Positions 11,881 to 30,681 of a stretch of 64,000 nt of DNA are shown piece after piece. Below the pieces are notes generated by a model. It saw nothing but the letters and a program-made list of their open reading frames with translations. It searched no databases and was not told where the DNA came from. The stretch is from Paralichthys olivaceus. Its lineage: Eukaryota; Chordata; Actinopteri; Pleuronectiformes; Paralichthyidae. How positions within the stretch are numbered: position 1 is the stretch's first letter; the number at the start of each line of letters is the position of its first letter. The position numbers and the translations under genes are program-made. The DNA is taken from positions 8,940,501 to 9,004,500 of the forward strand of contig NC_091113.1 of NCBI RefSeq assembly GCF_024713975.1, given 5' to 3'.

Positions 11881-11911
<31 letters not shown>

Positions 11912-11917
11912 GGGGGG
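11880..11917 (+). repeat. (GT)n followed by a 23-base poly(G) tract
   Basis: A short GT repeat runs directly into 23 uninterrupted G residues at 11895-11917. Homopolymer G of this length is rare in vertebrate DNA, can form G-quadruplex and is also prone to assembly length error. Confidence 0.9.
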
Positions 11918-13655
11918 AGATAACCATCCAGTAGTTATGTTGAATTCTGCTAATAAACTACACAGATGAAATTGAAACATTTATTTTATATATTCCAGGC
12001 GTCCAGCAGCGCTGTTATGTAAAATGCACAGGGTTTGCCCTGAGCATAAACATGGGCTTGGTTGGGAACTCCTAACTGTACTTAAGATATGCTGCAGTAT
12101 AGCTTTGTATGAGTTTGGAGTTTTTGCTGATACAATAATAAAAAGGGCCATTGAGTGTGGGTTGTATGCACTCTTGTTGTAATTGTAAATCAATATTACA
12201 TTCACTAAGAAGAATGTATTCATTGGCATTTGTTTGTTTACTTGTTAATTTGCATTACACAAAAACGATGCAATGGATTTCCTCAACTTGATGGAAGGAT
12301 GCATTATGGGTCAGGGAAGAACCAACATAAATTAAAATAAATTGCATATTTAAGAGTCCATGAGTAGATAATGATTACATTTTCATTTTTTTGGTGAACT
12401 CTCCCTTTAAGATGATTACTATTACTTTTCTTACTTTCAGATACAGAGTTAAATAAATTACATTATGTGATGAGTCACTGTACGCCATGTTCTATGTTAC
12501 CTCCTTTAAGGACTCAATCATCAATCATCCCTATTATTTTTTTAAGAAGGGAATGTCTCAATCTTTTCATGCAGCTGCGGTGTATTGCTAGTTTGACTCT
12601 GTCCTAACAGGAGAAACTTCTGATGCATGTCTCCTCTTTCCATGGCAAAAACTTTTTTATACTTTTAAAGTGAGGCTCTTGACTTCTTATGTGTTTGGCA
12701 GCTGACCAAACTTTGCAGTCTCTTTTTATGACCAGGAATTTAATGTGATCTCAGATGATAAAACAATTTAAAATTGCCCCACTGTATAACATATGTCATC
12801 AACGTTACGCCTGTGTTTAGTTCATGGTTTATTATCAATTATGTATTTTGCCATGTTGAAAATTAGCCAGGCAGCCACCCTGCTCACCTATTATCAGATT
12901 GCGATAAGGTTGACACAGTTGACCAGTATATGACATCACTTGGTGTTTGCCTGGTGCCCGACAAGTCAGATACAGGAGGAGTTAAATAGCTGATAATCTT
13001 ATCTGAGTCAGCAGACACTGTGTAAAGACTGAGGGGCAGATGAAACACAGGGTCAGTGATAGATTGAGACAGTCATCGTGCTTATTTTAGTGCTTGACAG
13101 GTCTGAAAAAGGCCTTGGCCAAGCAGTGATGGATCTGTAGGCATCTCAAGGTGCTGCATTCTGCACCATGTCATCATTGTGGATATTTTAAAATACAATA
13201 AATACTGTCCCATACGGTGACACATGCACTGTCAGTAACAGATGCTTCCTCCGAGTACAGACATCCACTTTAGTTGTCACTTAGAGCACAGACAGGACAG
13301 AAACTGAAAATCTGCTCGCCAGTTCATTCTGTACTGCTTGTGTTAACAACACTTTGGCCCAATATCTGTTGACAACTGTGTTCACTTCCCAACAGGGACA
13401 GACTAGATAAAGTATGATTCCCACGCTGTTCAGTCAACTCCTACAGTCTCATTACTCATAGCCACTGCTAGAGATAATATCTCCCCAACAAAGACAAACC
13501 AATCAGATCAGTGTGCAAAGTTCTTTCAGTTATTCCCTTTTATGGATGCCATCTTTAGATTTGCTACAAGATAGCCAGTCGGCTTACCATCATTTACACT
13601 TTGTTGTGTCAGTATATTGGAATCCGATGTTTTTTGATGGGGACTTTTTATAAAC

Positions 13656-13750
13656 GTATTAATTAAATGATAAACTAAATGAATAGTTGGTTAATCAAAG
13701 AATTAACAGCAGATGTATTGATAATCAGAATAATCATTAATCATAGCCCT
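13656..13750 (-). repeat. Fragment of a 'GGGCTGCAACTAA..ATTAATCGATT' type fish repeat
   Basis: On the minus strand the stretch begins GGGCTATGATTAATGATT and continues with TTGATTAACCAACTATTC. This matches the pattern of a very common fish repeat rich in GATTA/TAATC that is usually assigned to non-autonomous DNA elements. A second fragment lies on the + strand at about 58760-58870. The family assignment is from memory. Confidence 0.45.
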
Positions 13751-16700
13751 AATAACCTCTCCCTTTCCATTGAATTGGCTTGGACTTTAGCCTACCACTA
13801 AGTCATAACTTGTGTGTTTGTTGTTTGTCAGTGCTTTTGTCTCTTTAAGGATCGCAAAGATTTAGTAATGTCACCATCTGCCTAGCTTTAAAAACAGTCT
13901 TTACACCTGTCATGTGTCCGTTTTTATCCCTTAAGCTTCTGCTTTGTTGCTTATGTCAACATCTCACAGTCATGAAGTGAAAATCGTGTTGCCTATCACA
14001 CTGTCAAAGAAAAAAATTGCATGAGAAGTGCTACTAGGGCGATTTCCATTGACAGCTGTGATTCAGGAGTTGTACGGCTGACATTGGAAGCACTCTGCTG
14101 CAGATCAGAGCACCAAGGAGAGAGAAAGAAATGGAGTCAATTAAGAATGTAGAAGTGCAGCATGTTTGATCTGTGCACCTTTCTTCTGTGTGTATTAAAA
14201 GGAACATAGAAACACAGGCAAGGTCAGAGTTGGTGTAAAGTAAAGGTTAAAAATGGTTTCAGCAGGATCTTTTAAACGTTGGATAAGATAAATAAAAAAC
14301 TATATAAAAATGTGACGGCCGATTTAATAGGAAGGTGTGGCTCTATAAGTAATCACTGTAACTCTGGGGATCATCTACACAACATAGACTGTGTTCCAAT
14401 TCAGGCCTTATTTCAAGACTGAATACGTCATAACAGTTCGACAGGGCTGTTCCATTCCAGAGACTTCTCCAAATGCGGCTGTGAAATGTGACCCGGTGTA
14501 TCCTCTGCAGTCCTCACTCACTGTCCCACAATCCACTCTGGGCTGGTTAGTTTAATGGTGCTATTCACGTGGTACTTTCTGCGAATATGAGGAAATATCA
14601 CATGACCGTGTCATGTTTATCAGGTGTTCTCCTTCAGTCATCACTCACTAAATCCATCAGAGGGACTGGACCAATGAAAAAGCCAGAGCAGAATGTAAAT
14701 GCTGTGAGACGAGACCTTGGATTCTTTTTTAAAGCTGGATAATTTAATAATCACAGGATATGACAGCTCAATGTTATGGTTACTTAAATTAACTTGGTAT
14801 ATTGTGTGATGGTGTCTTTCATATGTTGAGGTGAAATGTTTCTGCTAATATATGCTGCTTTATTGTGTGTCAACTGTACATTTCTATGTAATACATTTGA
14901 ATAATATGGAGCTCACAAGTTGACAACAACTACCAACTTAGTCTTCAAGAAAGAGGTTTGATGTAAAAGACTCACAATCAGACTGAGCAACAATTTGATC
15001 ACCACTCCATTATTCAGTCAACTCTTTCTGTGGAGGAACGACTTGAATTTCATTCCCTAGTGACTGACATGTTGATCACTTTGACATTGTAGATAAATCT
15101 GGCCATTATTGTGGTGGCAAGGCACTGGCATGGCTAACGTTTGCAAACAACCTATTAGCTCATATTGCATAAGAATTGTATCTCTGAAACCTTTTGTTAA
15201 AATATCCTAGCAGCTTGATATTGTTACCCACTGTAGCTATTCCTATTATTGGCTGCATTGTTTATCTATCTCGGGGAAAGTTATTTATGGATATCTTCTC
15301 TCTAGTACATTTTCATTTAAAACAACCTTTTATAACCTGAATAGCTCTGCATCAGAAATAATCTCTGTCCATACTGAGACACCCAAAAACACATATCACT
15401 TAACCATTCGCTGAACTGGTCATGAGTGTGCAGGCAGATGTAAAGAGGAAGCAGATTCTCCACTTGGCAGTTGGCTGCGTAGTTGCAGAAAAACAGCATT
15501 GATAAAAATAATGACATTTGACTAATTTTCTTGGGCTGATGACAAAGCATAATGTTACTAACAGTAAATGTTCATGACACTTTACATTTATTGCTGTAAG
15601 TTGAATCATGGCTGATATGATTAAATCCGAAAGAACATGTGGTTTTCAGTTGTTGTTTCATTGTTTCTGGAACTCTCAGTGTTAGTGTGGACATAGCAAA
15701 ACAATTCTTGATGCTCTGCAGAATTTGAAGTGAAAACTCACATTCTCAGATCCGGGTGATTATGGAAAAAGCCTGAAATGTATTGAAATGATGTTGAAAG
15801 GTGTTTCCTTAATGTAAGGTGTTAAGCTTTATTTGAGAAGTTTGAAATAATAAGTGGAAATGTTTGCTCTATGCTGTGTTTGGACTCTGCTATCATGTAT
15901 AAACTTGCAGCCCTAGGGTTTTTGCAACATATTCATGTGCACACTTGTTTAGTTCTTGAACCTCCATGTGAAACTTGTTGTTAAGATGGGGCTCCCTGCA
16001 GCATTACGTAATCCGTGACCTTCCGCTTCCCTCGTCGTAGCCAGGGGTTTATGGTGGACGTGCCTCTGAGCATCGGGCGTGCTTGGTTGTGATCTGTGGT
16101 AACAGCACGGGTGACGGCAGCTATTTTTTTTTTTTGGTGGGGAGGTGTTGTGTTTCAATGTGACGTCTCGCCAGGGATATTGTTGGCGCTTTTCTTGTGT
16201 GGATGAATGTGTTTCTTTTTTTTGCCAGTAGTCAGTTGAAGCATCGTCAGCCAAAGGAAACCTCATAGTATCTGCATGTGTTCTTGCAGTCTGCAAGTCT
16301 CCTTTCAGGATCTAGCTGCTGCGACTGCTTTAATGGATGGATGATGCAACTCTCCTTTCCTCTCTTTACCACACGGCTGTGTGTGAGTGAGTGAGCGAGA
16401 GAGAGAGACAGAGAGGGGGATGTAGTTGAATGAAGCTTAGCCTGGATGTTTGCACTGCAGGGTGGGTGGTTGCTAGGCAATGGCAGTGTGTTTGTTTTAT
16501 TTTTAGAGAGAATCACTGCTGGTGAACATAACAGATTTGTCTTTCTTTCACGCACACACATACGTGATCCCTCTTTCTTACCATACATGTACATTTGGGC
16601 TGCCTCTGAATCTCAGTAGCTGGTGGTGAAGGTGAGAGCTTAAAGAAGGGAATTCTGTTGATATAATCAAATAGCAGGAAAGCAATAGAAATGCCAATGG

Positions 16701-16789
16701 CACTGGCCCACTGCCCCACCCTGGACATGAAATCTAAACCGGCCTGGCGTATTTATAGAGCACCTTTTTCTTGCACATAGACCATGACA

Positions 16790-16791
<2 letters not shown>

Positions 16792-16829
<38 letters not shown>
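16792..16829. repeat. (AC)n microsatellite
   Basis: Nineteen uninterrupted AC units in ppm1b intron 1. Confidence 0.95.
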
Positions 16830-16832
<3 letters not shown>

Positions 16833-17360
16833 CCTGTGAAACCAGCAGTAGTCACTTCTTGCATGTACCAGCCTTTTTTGGGCTCATGCCTGTCATGCCG
16901 TGAGTGCGCTCATGTGGGAGGTAACGCAACGTGAGAAATCAATATGTTGTGTGTGGTGGGGGGGAGAGATATGATGCAGATGCTGATCAGTGTTTTGTAC
17001 ACACATAAACAGCCATTTCTTATGTGTTTTTTATTCTTTTCACCAAATGTCTGACCACCTTTATTAGCTTGTTAGATCGTGGTTACAGATTCCCAGAGCC
17101 TGTTAGGGTCCAAGGCCGTGTTCAGATGGGCAATAGCCCTGAGGTGGGGGGGGGTGTAGCCCCTAACATGATTTTAATGACACCACACAATTGACACATC
17201 AGGGTCCTGCAGGCTCATCCAGCTTGTGATCATTGCAATTAAATATACAGTAATTGCTGCCATTATGACGGAGCAGTATTGATATAAACTACTGTGCTGT
17301 GTTTGGTTGACTCTGCCTTTAAATTCATGCCAGATTCATTGATTCTTACTCAGTCTAGAC

Positions 17361-17704
17361 CAGGGCTAGGCTATACGGCCAACAATGTTCTAAAGATAAA
17401 AAAAATCTTTAAAACATTCTCATGCAAAATCAGTCGATGTTGGTAATTATAATGATAAATCTCACAGTATTATTTCTCCTGAGTGAATCTTGTGATTTCC
17501 AACTCTTCTTCATGAGCAGAGATTGACAAACACTTCGAACAAAAAACCTTTTAGAAATTGGAGGTAGACTATTAAAACCAATTATGTCTTGTACATCCTC
17601 ACTGTTTTTGCACAGTGCATAAACATATTGATAAATAATATTGTAAGTAATACTATTAATGAAAATTATATTGCGGTGATTATTGTTTCATCGCCCAGCC
17701 CTAA
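17361..17704. mobile_element. MITE (non-autonomous DNA transposon, hAT-like termini) with TSD
   Basis: The 344-bp element begins CAGGGCTAGGCTATACGGCC and ends with a diverged inverted copy, TTGTTTCATCGCCCAGCCCTAA, so the terminal inverted repeats are of the CAGGGCTGGGCGATA type. Both ends are flanked by the direct repeat TCTAGAC (17354-17360 and 17705-17711), an evident target-site duplication. The interior is A/T-rich with no coding capacity. A 7-8 bp duplication suits hAT-type elements. A few mismatches between the termini suggest an old insertion. Confidence 0.8.
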
Positions 17705-18445
17705 TCTAGACTTCAATTTTGTTTGTCTCGTTGTCTGAAAAAACACGATTCCACCAACACAATCTGCTAACGGACCAGAGAAGATGTCTACCTGCCTGAC
17801 GACATCACCATCAACAATTAAGCTGTTGGTTGTGATCAGCTCATGATTTAAGCAAGTGTATGGAGACAGCTCAAGTAAAGACCTGATCTTAACCCCTTCG
17901 AGTCAAATTTCTCTCCTCGTCCGCTCTTGGCAGTTGACAATTTCAGCCTGTGCTGATTCACTGATGTTACTCTGTTTCTAAGTTGAGTAATGGCATTAGT
18001 TACTGTGTGAAAGCGGTTCTCTGTGCTCAAACAAGCTTAACAGCTGCAGTGTAATCCTGGGCTCTGTGGTTCCTTCAGTGCTATCTTTGTCTTGTTGTCA
18101 GTATCTCTGGCTCTCACCATCCATTAAGTAATTAAAAGCAGCCTGTAATAATAGTAAGAAGCAGCCTACTGAACTACTGACACAAAAAACGGGTGATTTA
18201 CAGAGGATGTTATTGGACTGGCGATATGTTTGGAGACTATCATGTTAACAGTTGTTTAAAAATTGAACTGAAACTTTACCTGTGCACTGAGGCAATGCTT
18301 CCTTCACATTTCTGTCACAATCACGTTTATAAAAAAAAAAAAAAAAGTATGAGTACATAGATTGTCTTCTTTGTTCTGGCTGATGATGGTTCAATTCCTG
18401 TTTCCTGCTTCTCTTTCCTCCTTTCACCTCCAGCTATAGGCAACA

Positions 18446-23703
<5,258 letters not shown>

Positions 23704-26700
23704 GCACCCCGCCTGCATACCAACCCACCAAACCATCTCTCCCTCAGACTCCAGTGCTCTAGTCAACAGCTATGATCTCTCTGCTTTCCTGCAGCACAGA
23801 ATTTGAATTGACACATCGGCCATTTCTGGTTTTGCCTTCAGCCTTCGCTGCTATACATATACCCATAACAATATTTTAACAATTCATTGGAAACACAAAT
23901 GGCCCCTCTGTCTGTTCAAGTTCTGTCTGCGAGCCACATTTATTACATTAACCTAATGAAGACTCTTTCGCTTCCTGATTTTCTTTCCCCCTTTTCCTCC
24001 TGACCACCTCGGCTTTGATTCCCCAAAACTTACCAAGCCACTTTTACAACTTGACCACACACACTCATGTTTACAATAGAATCAAGGTGAATTATTGTTG
24101 AGTTTAAACGTGGCTTGTGAAAAAAAACATTTAACATAGCACTCCACGATTCCTGGTGTTGGCTTCTGGCTGATTTCCTACCTGAACCCCTCCTCTCCCC
24201 AGCCTCCCCTCCTCACACCTGCTTACAATGGACAAAGAAAAGGAGAGGGGACACTCTGAACTGCTGTGTCCCCAGGCCTACTCCATCTACAGACTCAGAA
24301 CACACTCTTTTATGTATATGTGTGTGTGTGTTTGTTTGTATGTATGTGTGTTTGTGTGCGCCAGAGTTTGAGAGACCAATCACCTCTACACGCATTTTGT
24401 GATTTTGATAACGGATGATACGTGAGTGTAAACCCATTTATCAGCACAATCACAGGGCAGTTAAACAACAGAGGGATGCGTGGGGTTGTTGTTTACTTGT
24501 AGTTTGAGCGACAGTTGATTGAAATCATTCTCTCACCACATATCCCTAATTCTTCACCATCACAGTTAAGTCACGCTGCCTCACAATCATGCACAAAGAG
24601 GTTAAAATCTGCTTCTTCTTGGTGTGACACTGGAGAGGGCAAAACACAGTTGGTTTAGGGAAAGATTGAAGTGTGGGTTTAAGTACGTTCTAAGGGACGA
24701 GTGCTCAAACCTACGTACAGCTGACATGTTGGCATACACTTAAGCATGCTAAAATTTAGCATTACACTTGTTAGCATCCTAAAATTCAGTTTGTAGTGTC
24801 TTACTAATATGGTAACATTTCTCATGTTAGCATGCTAGCAGGCTATGTTGGCATTCATGTCATTAATCTGACAGGTTTTCTGTAAGGAGCTGAAGACAGC
24901 AAGTGGAGTACTTGACTTGATAATGGCACTAGATAGGTGACTGAGACCACTATTGTTTCTTAGTACATCTCATGCTGCACCTTTTGACCAAAATGTTGGA
25001 CCTGGCCAACCACTATCACATCCATAAGGTCACACTGCTAATGTAGCGTGGCTGAGCATATCCAATCCAGGCCTGATGCAGCACTTATACCCTCAGTCAC
25101 ACCTGGAGTAAACAAAGAAATGTGTTTAACAAGAGAGTTGTGCATCTATAATCAGTAATGTTGACATGTTGTTATACCTGTGTTTTAATACATTTCCAAC
25201 AGCTCATGCTGCCAGATGCTGTTAAGTGTGGCTTTCTGAGAGAGAGTTAATTAAGACTTAATTAAAACCTTCCCCCACATCCAGCATATTTCATTCCCCA
25301 CAGTTTATGACTTTATTCAGAGAGAAACAATCTGAAACTCATAGCTCATTATAGACGTTTTGATTCAAACAGGCTGCTGAAGCTACAGTGTTTATTCTTC
25401 CTCTATGAAAGCAGGAAGAGGGAGTCTATAATGCACTGTACCCAGTCACTCTGGTAATGCATGCACTGCCCTTATCCTTTACAATATCTAAAGCACTTAG
25501 CTATCAGGAGGCAAGGTTTTGCTAAACACTGTGTGTCTGTCTGCGCGTGTGTGTATGTATGAATTGTATTTGTATGGGGTTTCGTGGGCCAAATCAGTCC
25601 CACACCGTTAATAAAATGACAAATGAACAAATAAAAATGATTTGAGGTATCATGCTACAGCTTTGTGTCAAGTGAGTGTCTCTCTGTAAACTGGCTGTAC
25701 AGCTGTTTCCTCTCTGTCTGTTAGTCCCATGCCAAGTGAGTCACGTTGCAGATGTGCAAATCAGGGTCGTGATTAGGGATTTAAAAAAAGCTGAAAAAGT
25801 CATATTTCACCATTTGCATGTCACAAACAAATCACAAAAAATCCTAAACGGAGCTGAAAATGATTTGGTAGCATAATATACCATTCCCTCAGAAGTTTTA
25901 GAGGTTTTCTTCTGTATCCTTAACAATATTAAATGTGTTGTGTATGTTTCTGTGCAGGCCTAGGCTGTGAAGTTTTTATGAGCAGCTTGAGCGGAAAATA
26001 AATCCTTACCTTCCTCGCCCTCTTCTGTCAGCTTTCAGCTCTCGCCCTGAACTTGTAATTTTTACGTTGGCTGCTTAAAGACATTTTAATCTGTCGTCTC
26101 CTTTAAGAATAAACATCAGCTCTCAGGTTTGAAACATGTCAAAGAAAATAAATGCCTGCCACTGCACTGCTTGAGCCGGTGGTGATTAGCGAGCGGGAAG
26201 GTGCGTGGTCTTATAGGGACATTCTCTCCCATTTCTCCCCCATGTTTTTCAGTCTTGACAGTTGGCCTTGTGATTCTCCGCAAGGTGAGTCATCAGAGGT
26301 CTGGGTTCTGGTTGTCTCAACATGCTGGCCGGGCAGGGGGATCTCACTGTCTTTCACCATTATCCATTCATTTTGAGTTCATAAGAGGGCAGTAAGGTTA
26401 AAAATCTACTTCTATTCAAGGCATCAGGAGCTGTATGGTAAATATTGTGTGCATAAGAAGATGCAGCTTCAAAAAAAAGCTAACACACAACTCTCCATCT
26501 CCTTTTGCTTTTTACCTGCCTAGAGCACCGGTGAGCTGGAGGACCCCTGGTAGCCGTGGCAATAATCCCCCTTCGTCTCCTCCCGGTGACCGGCTCGTCC
26601 GCCCAGAGGAGGAGGTGTCTCTCCATTGCGCCGTGTCTTTCTCCACTTAAAAAAAGAGGACATGTGGTGTGTCTTGGAGTGCGTGAGTGCGTATCTTGGT

Positions 26701-27864
26701 TGTGCATGTGTGTGTGTGTGTTTGCAGCAGTGGGACAAAGATGACAAACGACAAGTACACACACACGCATACTGCTTTAAACCTGGAGGTTAAAAAAACA
26801 AAACAAATTCACTTTTTCAGACATGTCAAGGTTTTATGAACTGAAGCATTGTGATGGTAGAAATGATTTTTACCATTGAGGTGTTTTTTTTTCTTTTCTT
26901 TTCTTGAATGTTGACAATGAACACCTTACTTCACAAGGACATGAGGACCTATAGTGTGTGTGTGTGTGTTGGTGTCTGCGTATGTGTGTTTGTATGTGCG
27001 AGAGATGGGTTTGTGTTTCGTGGAGGGCCAAGAGAAGACAGATGGAGAGAGACTTTGTAATTCTTCTTCTGGACGATTTTTTCGTGCTCCTGGGTCTGAT
27101 AATTGCCTAACACCCTCGCTTCTCCCCCTCGTTAAAGACACACACACACAATAACACACACTCACACACACACTCACACTCTCTAACACACAGACACCAA
27201 AACCATAAACACCCCCACCAACTCCCACTTCCACCTGTGCACGTTATGTGCCACTGCAGGGCACTGCATGAGGACTTTGGTTCCACATGTACAGCTATGT
27301 GGTTTTCTTGTCGACCCCGGATCGGACAGCCATTGGTTGAGACTGACTGAACCCAAAGGACCTCTGGGCTCTGATTGGCTCCAGCCATGTGAGAAGTGGA
27401 AATGAGTTGTTTTTTAGTTGTTTTTTTTTCTTCTTTGCTCATAATATTAGGATGATGACGATGATAATCATGATGGGGAAATGGGAGGTTATTTAGTTTA
27501 CTGAAGAGCTGAGGGCGAGTTGGACTCATGGTGGTGGTGGGGAGGCTGTTGTATCACTGGTTGGACTTCCTGTAGAGGAGGAGGGGTTAAGGTAGGAGGG
27601 TGGGGGATCGGACACGATTACCCACCGCCCTCCTCACCATCGCAGTCGGAGGTACACATAACGGCGGACTGTCCTGACAAAGGAACGTTTTTTTTTTCTT
27701 TTTTAATGTTGGCCATGAGGTTACTAGCTGCTCGCTGTGTAGAGTGAGTGAACTCCCTGTTTTAACCCTGTTCCTGGTTCTCAGACTGCATTGGTAATGT
27801 TTGTATTGCTGTTGTTTGATTGCACTCACATTTGATTACAGAAAGCGTCTATATATGAAATAAA
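23704..27864 (+). other. ppm1b: Probable ppm1b 3' UTR and flank
   Basis: No further coding frame follows. Canonical AATAAA hexamers occur at 25610-25615, 25997-26002 and 27859-27864; the last is followed by G/T-rich sequence and is the best distal candidate. How far the UTR extends cannot be decided from sequence. The stretch includes a TTAGCATGCTAA-type motif cluster (24740-24850), scattered TG/CA tracts near 26946-26970 and 27137-27190, and no recognisable gene. Confidence 0.45.
24740..24850. repeat. TTAGCATGCTAA-type motif cluster
   Basis: Several copies of TTAGCAT/ATGCTAA and GTTAGCATGCTAGC are interleaved over about 110 bases. This resembles a simple repeat seen in many fish genomes. 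Confidence 0.5.
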
Positions 27865-28999
27865 ATACCTGCCAAGGACCCAGCGGTGGCTGCGTATTTC
27901 AATCAGTCAAGTTGTGTCATTTGTGGATGCTTGTGCAGCTTCATGGAGGCCGCTAACGTGTGTGAAATATTAGTTAACTAGCATTTCAAAAATGTCCATA
28001 TTTAAAGGTTCTAACTGTTTTTTTACATGTTTGTTATTCCTTCTTTACAGGATGAATTGTGTTACACTGAGGGTTGTGTGTTTGTATTAGCACCATGTTA
28101 AGACTCCAAAGGTCTTATGAGCTGCAGGGACCCGGTTCAAGTCGACCTTGATGTTTGACCTGAAGTAGAGAATGAGCAGAGACTTTCCTGCAGGTGAGGA
28201 AGTATTTTATTAATTCCCCAGGAGAACCTTCAACAGCGTAGAAAGAAAGAAAAGAAAAAATGTCAAATCTTCAAACTGTAAAAGGTTGAATATTAGTTGA
28301 ATTAGCAGAACATCATAAAATCTTGATGTTCGTGGTGTCAGTGTGGAGGCACACTGTGCAAGAGCCTCAGATTGTGTTGATATGAGAGACACGAGAAGAA
28401 ACACAAAAATGTGTTGGAAAAACTGAACAGATAAAAGTCTCCATTCTCAAGAACCTCACATACACACCCACTGTAAAATCTTAACATTAATAAAACCTAA
28501 ACTGCAATTATTCAAAAATGCTACATGATATCAAAAGGTTGAATAACACCTGAAAAGCTGAAACTCTTGAATGAAGTTTCTTGCACAAAGTATGATGACA
28601 GATGCATTTAAAAGGGCTGAAGGATTTTAATGGTTTGAATACTTTCTCATTCATTTGAATTAGAGAACTTTTCAAGAAAAAGTTGAATATCCCAAAAAAA
28701 AATAAAATACTTGAATGGTTGAAATTGCAGGAGTTGGAGGAAAATTAGATAAAGAAACAAAGAAATAGTATTCAGACTAAATATTACCTTTTTAAAGTTC
28801 ATGGAATGAAAAGTAAAAGTCATGCATTGATATTTGAAGGAAGACTCATTTTTAAATGTCTGTTTGCTGCAGTGTTCATATCCTTTTCATTGCAGAAATC
28901 CACAAAATATATTCTTCACTCATGAAGACTGCAATAGTTGATAACCAATGTGCATAAAACAGTTTTCAACACGGTATGTAATGAAAAATACAGAATATG

Positions 29000-29060
29000 T
29001 ATAACAGCTTGAATTTATATAGCACCTTTCAAGAGACCCAAGGACGCTTGTGTAAGATAC
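29000..29060 (-). repeat. Fish repeat fragment with LINE/SINE-like tail
   Basis: The segment 'tttatatagcacctttcaag' followed by agacccaaggacgctt is the reverse-oriented form of a tail found in many fish interspersed repeats. It is short and isolated, and was recognised from memory only. Confidence 0.4.
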
Positions 29061-29817
29061 ATACAAAGACACACAACTAGTATGAATAATCACTGATTTA
29101 TTATTGCACAAGGTCCTGTGATACTTCAGTAAAGTTTGAATACATCTGCAAAATTCATTTTCACAAACCACACGATACAAACCAGTTCGTAGCAGCAGGA
29201 AGCTTAAACTTAAGTTTAACTTTAGTCGAGTTTAGTTTATTTCCTTCATTTCAGTGTAATCCAAACACACGTTTAAAAATCACAACAATACACTTAAACC
29301 CTTGTGTACATAATATGAACCCATAAAAATATCACATGAACATGAACAACTTAAAAATAAATGACAATAAAAAAATGTAATTCTTTATTTTATTGCATAT
29401 TATTGTTTAAACATGGGTAGTAAAACTGACAAATTATTACGACTTTAAAAGATGTAGAGTAAATGGCTGAAGTGATCCAGTATGATCTACATATTGGAAA
29501 CAGCAGTCAGTGACAAATTAATCTCACCACACAAGATAAAATACACACAGTACATACATGTACAAAGTGACAGACTCATGTTTTTTGAAAGGATTTCTCT
29601 AAACCCTACATGTTCTATGCTAAAGGATCATTTTTACAAATTTGGAAGTGATCCATTCCTCCTTCTTACCGTCCGACAACCATCCTCTGGGCGACAAAAT
29701 AATATTTTTTACTCTTCACTATAAACTTCACTATACAGTATAAATGTCAAATTAAAGCAGAACGCTGTATAGAGAAAGACGTCTTCATAAATGATTGTGT
29801 GTGCTGCTGTGGCATCA

Positions 29818-29818
<1 letters not shown>

Positions 29819-29876
<58 letters not shown>
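29819..29876. repeat. (CA)29 microsatellite
   Basis: 58 bases of uninterrupted CA. Confidence 0.97.
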
Positions 29877-29877
<1 letters not shown>

Positions 29878-30681
29878 CCCCTGTCTAATCTGTCACTCTG
29901 TCATAATTTGATCATAATCCCTAATCATAATCACTTCGTATCTTAAAGGTGTTCTCAATCTGGAGTGGGATTATGGGATTGCGAAGCGTGTGTGTGCGTT
30001 ATAGTGTGAATGAGCGATCCAAATCTATTACGGTGGTGGTGTGTATGATGATGGCGTGTGTGCATGTGCAGGAGGGGCTGTGTGTGTGTGTGTGAATTTA
30101 ATTTGATGATAGTGGCGGGGTACAGAACGCGCCCTCTCACTGATTCACCCGCTGAATCCACATTAAGCCTCATATTACAAAACAATAGATAGTGACCTGT
30201 TAAAACTGTTTGTGCGCCCCTGCTCGCTGCATCTTTAATCTCTTTCACTTTAATTTGTTTTCACAGAACTACACGACGTAAAACAACAAATCTGCCGCCT
30301 CCGCCTCCTCTTGTCTGACATGCACTTTTCTTTTTAGCCGAGCTTGTAGTAAGGTGACGTCAGTTCATCCACCACCACCAGACTGACAAATCTCAACAGC
30401 AAAAGTAAAAGCATTAAATGTTGCACAGACGATCATGGTCCCCAGAGGATGCATCCTAACTGACTTCAGTCTCTCCTGACGTTTTTACTGTGGTTCTACC
30501 ACAAGGTTGATTTTTTGGGATTTTTAGTGAAATACCTCAACAGCTGTTACATGAAAGTTGCTACAGATTTAAATGATCCTCAGAAAGGAAGTTTTCATTA
30601 CTTAATGAATACAGATTTTTTTGACTTCTCCTCTAATGCAGCCAATTTTTTACTCTTCTAGTGAGATACCTCTGCAAATAC

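Larger units (their letters stand above)
10669..18433 (+). other. ppm1b intron 1 (7.8 kb)
   Basis: No coding sequence is recognised. The intron contains a (TG)n-poly(G) tract at 11880-11917, a repeat fragment at 13656-13750, a (CA)n tract at 16792-16829, a MITE with target-site duplications at 17354-17711 and a poly(A) run at about 18330-18347. The open frames of 60-115 codons on the minus strand at 15949-16728 have no recognisable domain. Confidence 0.6.
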
